Assembly: GCF_001665785.1 (NCBI RefSeq)
Contig: NZ_LZSO01000031.1
Span: 310,001-374,000, forward strand
Reading direction: 5' to 3'
DNA: 64,000 nucleotides
Source of the DNA: Mycolicibacterium peregrinum
GTDB lineage: Bacteria; Actinomycetota; Actinomycetes; Mycobacteriales; Mycobacteriaceae
Shown here: positions 32,934 through 43,405 of the stretch, piece by piece
How the letters are laid out: every line of letters starts with the position of its first letter
How positions within the stretch are numbered: position 1 is the stretch's first letter
Program-made: the position numbers and the translations under genes
The notes under the pieces: model-generated
What the model was told of the DNA's origin: nothing
Databases searched by the model: none
What the model saw: only the letters and a program-made list of their open reading frames with translations

Positions 32934-34945
32934 ACGTTCGAGTGGACCGCGCCCTCCACACAGGATGAACGTCGACAGTCCTCCGGGATGACCAGGACCG
33001 GCGTTGTCGAGTGCGCGACGACGGCGCCGGCCACGCTGCCTTCCAGGTGGCCCAGCAGTCCGCTGCGCCGGTGCGGGCCGACCACGATCAGGCTGGCGTT
33101 GTGTTCCTGAGCGGTCTCGACGATGCCTTTCCAGATGGGAGCCGCTTCGACGGTCGCGCTGCGGGCGGAGAAACCCGCGTTGGCGGCCAGCGATGCGCCG
33201 TGAGCAGCCGTCTGCTCGGCAGCCCGTCGTACCTCGGTCGCCTGGTCGGCGTCGAAATGCGTCGTCTCGACCGGCGTGAATCCGACATCCACCGGTTGCC
33301 AGACACAGACCACCAGGGCTTCGCGACCGACCGGAAGTTCGGCCGCGGCGCGTTCGATGGCGCCGGCGGCGCGTAGCGATCCGTCATAGGCGAACAGCAC
33401 CGGTCCGGTGGCGGCAACAGGCATCGCGCCCGCCTCGGATGCCGTCACCCGCCGGTCACGGCTTGGTGTGGGAATCGGTGTGGGCAGGCCGCGACGGAGC
33501 CGCGCCAGCAGGGGCGGCGAGTACCAGGCCGGTGATTCACCGTCGAGGAACTGGTCGAGGTCGGGTGTCTGGGGCCGGGCACCGCTGAGTGCATAGACGG
33601 CCACTCCGAAGACGGCGCCACCGACGGCCAGTCCGAACCCGATCCACAGGGCGTCGCCGGCGCCCGCGGTGAGACCGCCGGCCGCTCTGGCCGCGAAATG
33701 GGCGAAGATCGGCGCCACCATGAAAGCGGCCACCGCCCGCAACAACTCGATGATCGCGAACACGCGTTGAAGGCTGTTGGACTGGAGCGAGAATCCGGCG
33801 ACGAACAGTGCGGGGGCCACCGTGGCGCCCAGCGCCAGCCCGGTCAGCGCCGAGGCGAGCAGGGCCAGCGGCTGATTGGCCGGAATGGCGAGCCGAAACA
33901 GCACGATTCCGGCGGCGAGCAGGCCCATGCCGACGAGCGGAAGGTAGTGCATCGACCGTTTCGAGATCACCGAACCGAACACGAACGCCATCACGATCGC
34001 GCCGCCGAGTTCGGGCAGGTACAGCAGCCCCACCTGTACCGGGCTGTAAGTCTCCATGAAGACCTGGGCTGTCAGCGCGGTCGCCGCCACCGACGCGGCC
34101 GCCGCGAACAGCGCGACACCGACGCCGGCGACGGGGATCGCACTGGTCAGCATGGTGCGGACGGTCAGCAATGGCCTGCGGGACCGGAACTGATACACGA
34201 TGAGCAGCACGATCAGAGCGAGGCCGCCGAGCATCGGCACGATCGCCACCGGGTCGGTGAATTCATGGCTGGTCAGTTGTGCGGCACCGATGAACGCGGC
34301 AGCGCAGCCGACCGACGCCAATCCGATGGCCCGTAGGTCACGCGGTGCATCGAGGTCGGCAGGCGGGGCATCCTCGAAGGTCAGGGCCGCCATGACAAGG
34401 GCTCCGACGGCGATCGCGGCGATGATCCAGAACAGTGGCCGCCACGCGAGAGCTTCGGCCTGCGCACCACCGATGAACGGGCCGAGCGCGACGGCCCCGA
34501 ACACACACATGTTCATGATCACCGCGGTGTGCCGCAGCTTGTCTCTGGGGAAGCCGATCGTCAGCGGCGGCGCAGCAGCGATCAGCAGCATGCTGGTGGC
34601 CAGACCCTGCAGGATGTGGCCGCCGATGAACATCGCCCCGTTGACCGCCGACGCGGCGATCACCGACCCCAGGACCAGCACGACGGCATAGGCCAACAGC
34701 ATCCTGCGCTGGGGCAGGTGCTGGGCGAACTGCACGGCCAGGACCGTGCCCACGGCATAGGCGGCGTTGCCCAGGCCGAAGCCGAGGCTCATGGTCTGCG
34801 CCGACAGGTTCAGCTGCGCCGAGATGATCGGTACCAGCGGATCGACCGCGGCAGATAGCGCCAGGTAGGGGATCAACGCCAGGGTGACCATGGCGGCCAC
34901 CGCGGGATACCGGCCGGCGAGCGGGCCCTGACGCATCAGCGCCAC
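32894..34945 (-). CDS. MFS transporter fused to a C-terminal universal stress (UspA) domain
   Basis: 683 residues. Residues about 15-465 form an MFS domain with 12-14 helices (LSLGFGLGNAAYAVGTVLA, ILQGLATSMLLIAAAPPL, an RSRRPLL loop). After a Pro/Arg linker, residues about 515-665 form a UspA fold: GPVLFAYDGSLRAAGAIERAA, VVCVWQPV and NASLIVVGPHRRSGLLGHLEGSVAGAVVAHSTTPVLVI, which retains a G-2x-G-9x-G(S/T)-type ATP loop. The fusion suggests transport gated by nucleotide or stress state. Substrate unknown; drug efflux is possible by family. Confidence 0.85.
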   Translation of the reverse strand: MALMRQGPLAGRYPAVAAMVTLALIPYLALSAAVDPLVPIISAQLNLSAQTMSLGFGLGNAAYAVGTVLAVQFAQHLPQRRMLLAYAVVLVLGSVIAASAVNGAMFIGGHILQGLATSMLLIAAAPPLTIGFPRDKLRHTAVIMNMCVFGAVALGPFIGGAQAEALAWRPLFWIIAAIAVGALVMAALTFEDAPPADLDAPRDLRAIGLASVGCAAAFIGAAQLTSHEFTDPVAIVPMLGGLALIVLLIVYQFRSRRPLLTVRTMLTSAIPVAGVGVALFAAAASVAATALTAQVFMETYSPVQVGLLYLPELGGAIVMAFVFGSVISKRSMHYLPLVGMGLLAAGIVLFRLAIPANQPLALLASALTGLALGATVAPALFVAGFSLQSNSLQRVFAIIELLRAVAAFMVAPIFAHFAARAAGGLTAGAGDALWIGFGLAVGGAVFGVAVYALSGARPQTPDLDQFLDGESPAWYSPPLLARLRRGLPTPIPTPSRDRRVTASEAGAMPVAATGPVLFAYDGSLRAAGAIERAAAELPVGREALVVCVWQPVDVGFTPVETTHFDADQATEVRRAAEQTAAHGASLAANAGFSARSATVEAAPIWKGIVETAQEHNASLIVVGPHRRSGLLGHLEGSVAGAVVAHSTTPVLVIPEDCRRSSCVEGAVHSNVHAVAAGSTADRE

Positions 34946-35030
34946 CCGGCGGGGTCGGTGGGAAGTGCTTGGCGCTGCGGCGCCGCGTTCGGACAGTCAA
35001 CTAACGAGTTCGATTGGCGCACGTGTTCGT

Positions 35031-35075
35031 TTAACCGCCGACGGCGCAGCGCTTATTCCGTTGTCGGCGAGTTAA
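35031..35075. repeat. Long inverted repeat upstream of the MFS-USP gene
   Basis: TTAAC-CGCCGAC on the left pairs with GTCGGCG-A-GTTAA on the right, one base bulged, loop of 20. It could be an operator or a hairpin. Confidence 0.5.
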
Positions 35076-35205
35076 TTCCGGAGTGTGAAGCGACTCACGA
35101 AAATTTGCATAGAACAACGATGTGTTGTAGCGGGGCCGATTGCGCCGAGGGGGAAGGTTCGTGAAATTCACAGCGAATTGACAGTGAAATCGATCAAGGC
35201 CCCGT

Positions 35206-35223
35206 GGCTTTGCGTCAAAAGCC
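35206..35223 (-). terminator. Possible terminator after the Zn-ADH gene
   Basis: GGCTTT and AAAGCC separated by a six-base loop, about 28 bp beyond the alcohol dehydrogenase stop on the minus strand. The stem is short. Confidence 0.35.
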
Positions 35224-35250
35224 GTGTCTACCAGTGCAACTGAATGTCGG

Positions 35251-36276
35251 TCATGGCTTGAGCTGCACCTTCAAGTCCTCGCCGGAGCGGGAGAACGCCT
35301 TGGCGTAACCGTCGGCGGCTTCATCCAGTGACATCGTGGTGGTGAAGATCCCGTCGACGTCGAGCCGGCCGGCCTGCAGCAGCGGGATCAGTTCCGGCCA
35401 GGTCTGTTGTACCGGTGCGGTGGTGAAGCGGATCGTCAGGCTGCGCAGCAGGCAGCCCAGGGCGGGCATCGGGTAGGGCTGCAGATCGTGCACACCGACG
35501 ACGGACACCGTGCCGCCGGCACGGGCAGCGTCGATGGCGTCGTTGATCGAGGCGTCCATGCCCACCGCGTCGATGACCGAGTCGACACCGAGGCCGCCGG
35601 TGGCTTCGCGGATTGCCTGTGCTGAGGGCGGGGCGAAGGTGATGGCTCCCGAGGCTTCCGCGCGTTCGCGCCGGGCCTCCACCGGGTCGACGGCGAAAAC
35701 CTTTGCCGCACCGAGGGTGATGGCGCTACGTAGAGCGCACATGCCGACCGCGCCCAGCCCGATGACTGCGACGGAGCCGCCGACCGGAATGTCGGCGCGT
35801 TTGGCCGCTGCCCAGCCGGTGGCCAGGTTGTCGGTGAGCAGCAGGGCCTGCTCGGTGCTGATGCCCTCCGGCATCTTCAGGAGCTGGAAGTTTGCCGCCG
35901 GCACCGCGAGCAGTTCGGCCTGAGCGCCACCGAGGAATCCGGTGCCGAAGATCTGGGGACCCTGCACGCAGCGGATCGGGTCGTGGGTCGCGCAGCCACT
36001 GCAGTGGCCACAGCCGGCCACCGAGGACACCAGCACCCGATCGCCGACGGCGAATCCGGTGACCTCCGGGCCGATTTCGACGATCGTGCCGACGGCCTCA
36101 TGCCCGACCGACACCGGATCGACGATCGGGTAGTGGCCCTCCAGGAAGTGCAGGTCCGACCCGCAGATCGAGGCGGCCTCGACCTTGACGACAGCCCCGT
36201 CGAGACCGGGCAGGACCGGGTCCGGCCGGGTCTCGACGCTGACCTTTCCAGAACTGTCGACGACGACCGCGCGCAT
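35251..36276 (-). CDS. Zinc-dependent alcohol dehydrogenase (MDR family)
   Basis: 341 residues. The catalytic Zn motif is ASICGSDLHFLEGHYP and GHEAVG; the structural Zn site is CGHCSGCATHDPIRC with four cysteines; the Rossmann motif is VAVIGLGAVGMCALR at about 165-180. It oxidises alcohols with NAD+. The ATG is 2 bp after the stop of the Baeyer-Villiger monooxygenase, with AGGAGG upstream, so the two are one unit. It would oxidise the alcohol freed after ester cleavage, or act on the alcohol precursor of the ketone. Confidence 0.88.
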   Translation of the reverse strand: MRAVVVDSSGKVSVETRPDPVLPGLDGAVVKVEAASICGSDLHFLEGHYPIVDPVSVGHEAVGTIVEIGPEVTGFAVGDRVLVSSVAGCGHCSGCATHDPIRCVQGPQIFGTGFLGGAQAELLAVPAANFQLLKMPEGISTEQALLLTDNLATGWAAAKRADIPVGGSVAVIGLGAVGMCALRSAITLGAAKVFAVDPVEARRERAEASGAITFAPPSAQAIREATGGLGVDSVIDAVGMDASINDAIDAARAGGTVSVVGVHDLQPYPMPALGCLLRSLTIRFTTAPVQQTWPELIPLLQAGRLDVDGIFTTTMSLDEAADGYAKAFSRSGEDLKVQLKP

Positions 36277-36278
36277 AC

Positions 36279-38195
36279 TCACGCCTCCTGCACTGTGAAG
36301 TCCGACCAGACGGGTTCGTTTATGGCAGAACGGTATTCGCTCAGCCGCCACGGGCTGACGGTGTGGATCTCACCGTCGGAATTTTTGAAGTACGAGTGCT
36401 TGATCGAGGGCTGCGCCCACACGGTCTGGCGGATCGCTTCCTGCGAGCGCCGGTGCCATTCCTTGGTCGGTTCGGGCAGCGGCTCCATGGTCCGCAAGCC
36501 CTCGGTGATCAGGTGCTCCAGGCACTGGTTGATGTAGCGCATCTGGAGTTCGGAGTTCAGGATGAGGCTGCCGCCGTGGGCCAGGTGGGTCCCTGGGCCG
36601 TACGTCATGAAGAAGTTCGGGAATCCCGGCACCGTGATGCCCCGGTATGCGTATGGACGCTGTCCCCAGGCGTCGTGCAGGTCGATGCCGTCACGCCCGG
36701 TGATCTTCATCGGGAACAGCACATCGGTGGCCCGAAAACCGGTGGCGTACACGATGATATCGACGTCGTAGGTCTCGCCGTCGGTCGTGACGACCCCGCT
36801 CGGGGTGATGCGTTCGATCGGGGTGCGAATCAGGTCCACGTTGTCGCGTTTGAGGGCGCCCAGCCAGCTGCCGTTGTCCTGCAGTGTGCGCTTACCGGTG
36901 GCCGGGTAGTCGGGCAGCACCTTGGCCAGCAGGTCGGCGTCCTCACCGACCTGGGTGGTGATCCAATCGGTGAACATGATGCGGGCGATGGCGTTGATCT
37001 CGCTGACCGCGTTCCCCTGATCGTTGTAGCCGGGGTCCACCCGGGCGGCATCCAGGCCCTTGTCGGCTCCGGGCCACAACAGCAGGAAGCGGTACCAGCG
37101 GCCGTAGTACGGCAGGTGTTCCATGGCCCAGCGGACACCGTCGGCGACGGGCTCGTGGTACATCGGGTTGGGGAACATCCACTGCGCGGTGCGCTGGAAG
37201 ACCGTGAGGTGGGCGACCTTGCCGGCGATGGCCGGGGCGATCTGGAAGCCACTGGCACCGGCGCCGATCAGCGCGACCCGCTTGCCGGTGACGTCGACGT
37301 CGTGGTCCCACGCCGCCGAGTGAAAGGCCGGTCCAGCAAAGGTTTCCGCGCCGGGGAAGTCGGGGATCTGGGGCCGGTTGAGTTGACCGACGGCGGTGAT
37401 GACGGCATTGGCCCGGAAGGTCTCTGTCCCGTCCTTCGAGCGCACCGTGACATTCCACATCTCGCAGTCCCACGCGGCCGAGACCACCTCGGTGTTCCAG
37501 CGGATGTTGGGCTCGAGGTCGTGGCGGTCCACCACGTCGCGGAAGTACTGGCGCAGTTCGTGCTGTTCGGCGAAGAAGTGATCCCAGTGGTTGCTGGGTT
37601 CGAAGCTGTAACAGTAGAAGTGGTTGGCCACGTCTACCCGAGCGCCGGGATAGCTGTTCTCCCACCAGGTTCCGCCCGGACCGGCGTTCTTCTCCACGAT
37701 CGTGAAATCGATGCCGGCCTGCTTGAGTCGCACTCCGGCCAGCACCCCGGACTCGCCGCAGCCGATCACGATGACGCTGAAGTCTTGCGTGTCCTGCAAT
37801 GGTGCGGGTCGCCGCGGGTCGACACCCTCGAGGTCGATCTCCTCCAGCATCAGCGGCAGGTTGTCCTCGTCGACCGGTTCACAGGCCGCCCAGTCCAGCA
37901 TCTCCCTCACCAGTTCGGCGGGCAGCGGCTCGGGCACTGGGCAGCCGCGATCGCGGTAGTCGGCGATCACCGGCAGCGCCACCTCACGGGCCCGGGCCTT
38001 GTCTTCCTCGCTCATGAAGCCCTGGACCTCGTTGAGGAACAGGCCGGCCTGTTTGAACTCGCGGATGTACCGCGGGTCGCCGGTGATGTGCACGAGCGAG
38101 AGCAACAGCGTCGGGACGCTGACCTGCTCCAACGCTGCCGCGATGTCGGCATCGGGGGTGTTGAACGGCTGGCCGACATGGAAACTCCGGGTCAC
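36279..38195 (-). CDS. Baeyer-Villiger monooxygenase, HAPMO-like (BVMO1)
   Basis: 638 residues. An N-terminal extension of about 140 residues (VPTLLLSLVHITGDPRYIREF) is of the 4-hydroxyacetophenone monooxygenase kind. The FAD site VIVIGCGESGVLAGVRL follows, then the BVMO fingerprint FAGPAFHSAAWD (FxGxxxHxxxW) and the NADPH site VALIGAGASGFQIAPAI. It inserts oxygen next to a ketone to give an ester. The start is GTG, eight bases after a TAGCGT box. Its operator is unlike that of the rest of the island. The native ketone is not predictable. Confidence 0.9.
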   Translation of the reverse strand: MTRSFHVGQPFNTPDADIAAALEQVSVPTLLLSLVHITGDPRYIREFKQAGLFLNEVQGFMSEEDKARAREVALPVIADYRDRGCPVPEPLPAELVREMLDWAACEPVDEDNLPLMLEEIDLEGVDPRRPAPLQDTQDFSVIVIGCGESGVLAGVRLKQAGIDFTIVEKNAGPGGTWWENSYPGARVDVANHFYCYSFEPSNHWDHFFAEQHELRQYFRDVVDRHDLEPNIRWNTEVVSAAWDCEMWNVTVRSKDGTETFRANAVITAVGQLNRPQIPDFPGAETFAGPAFHSAAWDHDVDVTGKRVALIGAGASGFQIAPAIAGKVAHLTVFQRTAQWMFPNPMYHEPVADGVRWAMEHLPYYGRWYRFLLLWPGADKGLDAARVDPGYNDQGNAVSEINAIARIMFTDWITTQVGEDADLLAKVLPDYPATGKRTLQDNGSWLGALKRDNVDLIRTPIERITPSGVVTTDGETYDVDIIVYATGFRATDVLFPMKITGRDGIDLHDAWGQRPYAYRGITVPGFPNFFMTYGPGTHLAHGGSLILNSELQMRYINQCLEHLITEGLRTMEPLPEPTKEWHRRSQEAIRQTVWAQPSIKHSYFKNSDGEIHTVSPWRLSEYRSAINEPVWSDFTVQEA

Positions 38196-38203
38196 GCGGC
38201 GTT

Positions 38204-38222
38204 ACGCTACTGCCCGTAGCGT
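38204..38222 (-). promoter_or_regulatory. BVMO1 promoter with inverted repeat
   Basis: ACGCTAC and GTAGCGT are separated by TGCCC. On the minus strand the proximal arm includes TAGCGT, a -10 candidate eight bases before the GTG start. This is distinct from the 13-bp element of the neighbouring genes. Confidence 0.5.
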
Positions 38223-38316
38223 TATGTGACAAGGGGTGCGAAGGCCCCGGGCCAGACGTGCACGCTTTCGCGCTGCGCGCCGACCCGGGTGCCTTTGCCG
38301 TGCGGGCGGCGTCAGC

Positions 38317-40470
38317 TCAGTTGAGCGTTTCGCCGGCGGCCGCCCGCGCGACCAGCGATTCCGGCGGCAGGAAGTGGTCACCGTAACGCTCGGCGAGTTC
38401 ACGCGCCCGGTCGACGAATCTTTGCAGACCACCCGGGTAGCCGTTGATGTACTGGACCACTCCGCCGGTCCATGCGGGGAACCCGATCCCGAACAGCGAG
38501 CCGATGTTGGCGTCCGCGACCGAGTTCAGCACACCTTCGTCGAAGCATCGAACGGTGTCGATGGCCTCGGAGAACAGCATGCGTTCCTTCAGGTCCTCGA
38601 ACGGGATCGCGGCGCCGGCGTCAGTGGTGAAATGCTCCCGGATCCCCGGCCACAGCCGGGTACGCTTGCCGTTCTCGTCGTACTCGTAGAACGCACCGCC
38701 GGTGGAGCGGCCCTTGCGGTCGAACTCATCGATCATCCGGTCGAAGACCACTGCGCAGCCGTGCTCCACCCAGGTGCCGCCGGCAGCCTCAAGGGCAGTC
38801 CTGTTCTCCTGACGGATCTTTCGCGGCAGGGTCAGGGTCAGCTCGTCGAGCAGTTGCAGGGGCGGTGCCGGATATCCGGCTTGCAGGCCCGCTTGCTCGA
38901 TGACGCTGGGATCGACTCCCTCTCCGACAGCCGCCAGCGCCTCTTCGATGAATCTGCCGATCACCCGGCTGGTGAAGAACCCTCGGCTGTCGTTGACGAC
39001 GATCGGTGTCTTGCGGATCTGCAGCGTGTAGTCGAACACCTTGGCCAGCGTGGCTTCCGAGGTGTTCTTGCCGGTGATGATCTCCACCAGTGGCATCTTG
39101 TCGACCGGTGAGAAGAAGTGGATTCCGATGAAGTCCTCCTGCCGGTTCACGCCTTCGGCAAGGGTGGTGATGGGCAGGGTGGACGTGTTGGATCCCAGTA
39201 CGGCGTCGGGATTGACGATGTCCTGTATTTCTTGGAAGACCTTCTGTTTGAGCTCGACGCTTTCGAATACGGCTTCGATGACGAAGTCGACGCCGGTGAA
39301 GTCCTTCGGGTCTTCGGTCGCGGTGATGAGGTCCAGCACGGCCTGCGACTGTTCCTGGGTCTTGGCTCCGCGCGACACTGCCTTGGCCTCAAGCTTTTCT
39401 GCGTACTGCTTGCCGCGGCGTGCGCCCTCGATGTCGACGTCCTTGAGCACCACCTCGATGCCTGCCAGCGCGGAGACATAGGCGATGCCGGCGCCCATCA
39501 TGCCGGCTCCGAGAATGCCGACCTTGGTGGCGCGGAACGTGTCACAACCCTCGGGGCGACTCTTACCGGCGTTGATGGCCTGCAGATCGAAGAAGTATGC
39601 CTTGATCATGTTCTTGGCCACCTGACCGGTGGCCAGCTGGACGAAGTATCGGGTCTCGATCAAGCATGCGGTGTCGAAGTCGACCTGTGCACCCTCCACG
39701 GCCGCCGCCATGATGGCTCGCGGCGCCTCCAGCGGTGCACCTTTGAGCTGCTTGCGCAGCACGGCCGGCAGCATCGAGACGGTCGCCGGGATCCCGCCCG
39801 GAATCGAGTACCCGGGCTGGTCCCAGGGCTGTCCCGCAGCGGGATTCGCGGTGATCCAAGCCTTGGCGGCAGGCACTAGATCCTCCACGGTCGCCACGGT
39901 CTGGTCCACCAGGCCAAGCTCGGCCGCCTTGGCGACGTTCAGCCTGGGACCCTGCAACAGCACATCGTTCAGCGCACTGTCGATACCCAGCATCCGCACT
40001 GTGCGCACAATGCCGCCGCCACCGGGCAGCAGACCCAATCCGACCTCGGGCAGGCCGATGACGACACCGCGGGCGTCTACCGCGATCCGGTGATGGGTCG
40101 CGAGCGCGATCTCCAGACCTCCGCCGAGGGCGGCGCCGTTGATGGCGGCCACCACCGGCTTGCCGAGCTTCTCCAGTCGGCGCAGCTGACCTTTGACACG
40201 GTTGGTATGGGCGGTCATGTCCTCGGCGTCTTCGGGCTTCGCCGCGAGCAGCTCGTTCAGGTCGCCACCGGCGAAGAAGGTCTTCTTGGCCGAGGTGATG
40301 ACGACGCCGGTGATGGATTCCCTCTCGTCCTCGAGGCGTTGGACCACCGCGCCCATCGACTCGACGTAGCGGGCGTTCATCGTGTTCGCGGACTGCTGCG
40401 GGTCGTCGAGAGTCAGCACGACGACGCCGTCAGCGTCCTTTTCCCAACGGATGGTTTCGAATTCGCTCAT
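38317..40470 (-). CDS. fadB: Trifunctional-type fatty acid oxidation protein (enoyl-CoA hydratase/3-hydroxyacyl-CoA dehydrogenase)
   Basis: 717 residues. The N-terminal crotonase domain has INGAALGGGLEIALATHHRIA and GLPEVGLGLLPGGGGIVRTVRMLG (residues about 105-150). The 3-hydroxyacyl-CoA dehydrogenase domain begins with KVGILGAGMMGAGIAYVSA near 330, with GSNTSTLPIT and GIHFFSPVDKMPLVEI. It carries out hydration and NAD-dependent oxidation in beta-oxidation. It lies 14 bp downstream of the thiolase gene. The start ATG (MSEFETIRW) has GGGAAAG upstream. Confidence 0.94.
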   Translation of the reverse strand: MSEFETIRWEKDADGVVVLTLDDPQQSANTMNARYVESMGAVVQRLEDERESITGVVITSAKKTFFAGGDLNELLAAKPEDAEDMTAHTNRVKGQLRRLEKLGKPVVAAINGAALGGGLEIALATHHRIAVDARGVVIGLPEVGLGLLPGGGGIVRTVRMLGIDSALNDVLLQGPRLNVAKAAELGLVDQTVATVEDLVPAAKAWITANPAAGQPWDQPGYSIPGGIPATVSMLPAVLRKQLKGAPLEAPRAIMAAAVEGAQVDFDTACLIETRYFVQLATGQVAKNMIKAYFFDLQAINAGKSRPEGCDTFRATKVGILGAGMMGAGIAYVSALAGIEVVLKDVDIEGARRGKQYAEKLEAKAVSRGAKTQEQSQAVLDLITATEDPKDFTGVDFVIEAVFESVELKQKVFQEIQDIVNPDAVLGSNTSTLPITTLAEGVNRQEDFIGIHFFSPVDKMPLVEIITGKNTSEATLAKVFDYTLQIRKTPIVVNDSRGFFTSRVIGRFIEEALAAVGEGVDPSVIEQAGLQAGYPAPPLQLLDELTLTLPRKIRQENRTALEAAGGTWVEHGCAVVFDRMIDEFDRKGRSTGGAFYEYDENGKRTRLWPGIREHFTTDAGAAIPFEDLKERMLFSEAIDTVRCFDEGVLNSVADANIGSLFGIGFPAWTGGVVQYINGYPGGLQRFVDRARELAERYGDHFLPPESLVARAAAGETLN

Positions 40471-40484
40471 ATCTTTGCTTTCCC

Positions 40485-41693
<1,209 letters not shown>

Positions 41694-41808
41694 CGTTGAG
41701 CCTTCCAGATGGATTGCCGGATGAAACTTCGAATGATCGGGGCAACGAGTTGCCAATCGGTGCCGAGATACTGTCCTGCACCGATAGCGGAGGAACAGCC
41801 CTGTGACT

Positions 41809-43203
41809 TCAGCGTGCCATCCAGCGCATCAGTCGTTGCATGACGGCGCTGAAGGGGGGATAGGCGAAGGACGGATCGAAGGATGCGGGCTTGCGCAGCA
41901 CCGCCTTTCGGTGGCTGAACGTCTCGAATCCGACCTTGCCGTGATAGGCGCCCATGCCCGATTCACCGATACCGCCGAACGGCAGATCGGGCAGCATCGT
42001 CTGGTAGTAGATGTGGTTGACACCGACCGAACCCGATGAGGTCTGTGCCAGCACGGTTTCTTCCTCCGCGGTCGAGGACGAGAACAAGTACAGTGCCAGC
42101 GGCTTGTCTCGCCGGTTGATGAAGTCGATCGCGGCGTGCAGGCTCTCCACTTCGATCACCGGCAGGATGGGTCCGAAGATCTCTTCCTGCATGATCTTCG
42201 AGGACGGATTCGGGTCGACGATCACTACCGGAGCGAAGGTGCCGTTGTCTCGCGGGCCGCCCTGCACGGCCTCGATGCCGCCGTGATCGTCGAGCAGCGA
42301 GGTCAACCGGCGGGTGTTGCGTTCGTCGATGATCCGGGTCGTCTCGGCGAACCGGTCGGCCGACTTGGTCTCGTGCACCAGTGCTTCGATGAATGCCGCC
42401 CGCACCGACGATTCGACCAGGACGTAATCGGGTGCGACACAGGCTTGGCCGGCCGCGGTGACCTTCGCCCACGCGAGCCGGCGGGCAGCGACCTTGATAT
42501 CGGCCTTCGCGCTGACGATGGCCGGGCTCTTGCCCCCGAGTTCCAGCGTCACCGGGGTGAGATGCTTGGCCGCCGCGGCCAGCACGATCCGTCCGATCCG
42601 GCCGCTTCCCGTGTACAGAATGTGGTCGAATCTGGCTTCCAGCAAGGCCGTGGTGGTCGCGACACCACCCTCGACGATCTTGACGGCCTCGGGATCGACA
42701 TAGCGCGGCAACAGCCGAGCCAGCGTGGCCGACGTCGCGGGCGCCATCTCGGACGGCTTGATCACCACCGCATTTCCGGCCGCCAGCGCGTTGGCCAACG
42801 GTGCCATGCACAGCAGTACCGGGAAGTTCCACGGCGCCACGACCAGCACGACGCCCTTCGGCTCGGGCTGGGTCCAGGCCTTCGCCGGCGCGAAGGACAT
42901 GGGTACCGCGGCGGCAGTCTTCTTGGTCCAGCCGGCGAGGTTCTTCAGTGCGTGCCGGGCCTCGGCCAGCGGGGGAGAAATCTCGCCGAGGAAGCAGTTC
43001 ATCGCTGGTTTGCCCAGGTCGGTCGACAGCGCCGCCGCAAGTTCCTGCTCGTGTTCTTGCAGCAGTCGGATCAGGCCGTTCAGTTGCGCCCGGCGCCAGT
43101 GCAGGCTCTTGGTGCGGCCGGTCGCGAACACCGCGCCCAGATGATCCACCAGCGCGAGAGCCTGATCGGTATCGAGTTCGTCGGGGGCCAGAGTGGTTGC
43201 CAT
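41809..43203 (-). CDS. Aldehyde dehydrogenase
   Basis: 464 residues of the class-3-like ALDH group: VVLVVAPWNFPVLLCMAPLANALAAGNAVVIKPSE, TGSGRIGRIV, the Glu motif VTLELGGKSPAIV, and the catalytic Cys in AGQACVAPDYVLVE. It oxidises aldehydes to acids, feeding the FadAB steps encoded downstream. The promoter carries two tandem 13-bp elements. Its C-terminus is hydrophobic and basic (QRLMRWMAR), suggesting membrane association. Confidence 0.92.
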   Translation of the reverse strand: MATTLAPDELDTDQALALVDHLGAVFATGRTKSLHWRRAQLNGLIRLLQEHEQELAAALSTDLGKPAMNCFLGEISPPLAEARHALKNLAGWTKKTAAAVPMSFAPAKAWTQPEPKGVVLVVAPWNFPVLLCMAPLANALAAGNAVVIKPSEMAPATSATLARLLPRYVDPEAVKIVEGGVATTTALLEARFDHILYTGSGRIGRIVLAAAAKHLTPVTLELGGKSPAIVSAKADIKVAARRLAWAKVTAAGQACVAPDYVLVESSVRAAFIEALVHETKSADRFAETTRIIDERNTRRLTSLLDDHGGIEAVQGGPRDNGTFAPVVIVDPNPSSKIMQEEIFGPILPVIEVESLHAAIDFINRRDKPLALYLFSSSTAEEETVLAQTSSGSVGVNHIYYQTMLPDLPFGGIGESGMGAYHGKVGFETFSHRKAVLRKPASFDPSFAYPPFSAVMQRLMRWMAR

Positions 43204-43268
43204 CGATGCTCCGTCGTAGTTGCCGAATGCCCGGGTTCGGGGCGCCGTGAGCGCACCGATGTCTGAAA

Positions 43269-43294
43269 GCTACGCCGTGTACATACAAAATGTC
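43269..43294 (-). promoter_or_regulatory. Tandem 13-bp elements at the ALDH-fadA-fadB promoter
   Basis: In gene sense: GACATTTTGTATG (43294-43282) then TACACGGCGTAGC (43281-43269). The last four bases, TAGC, plus TT form the -10 box TAGCTT, with start predicted near 43260. Same geometry as the other sites of the island. Confidence 0.65.
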
Positions 43295-43371
43295 TAGCCA
43301 TTGCGTACGATTGGCCGACTGGCCCCGAAAGCGTCTGCGGCCGTGGCGCCAAGGGACTGCATAGCGCCGTA

Positions 43372-43397
43372 TACACAGCGTATGGATTCTATGTATG
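43372..43397 (+). promoter_or_regulatory. Tandem 13-bp elements at the fadE pair promoter
   Basis: TACACAGCGTATG (43372-43384) is followed directly by GATTCTATGTATG (43385-43397). The terminal TATG plus CT gives the -10 box TATGCT, ending six bases before the ATG at 43406, which implies a leaderless mRNA. Confidence 0.75.
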
Positions 43398-43405
43398 CTA
43401 CCCCC

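Larger units (their letters stand above)
34946..35250. other. 305-bp intergenic region without a gene
   Basis: No supported coding sequence. It holds an inverted repeat (35031-35075) and a small hairpin (35206-35223). The AT content is raised around 35080-35200. The promoter of the MFS-USP gene must lie at the left end. Confidence 0.5.

Noticed and set aside
36363..38219. 618-residue plus-strand frame opposite BVMO1
   Set aside because: No motif; its codons are the antisense of conserved BVMO motifs.
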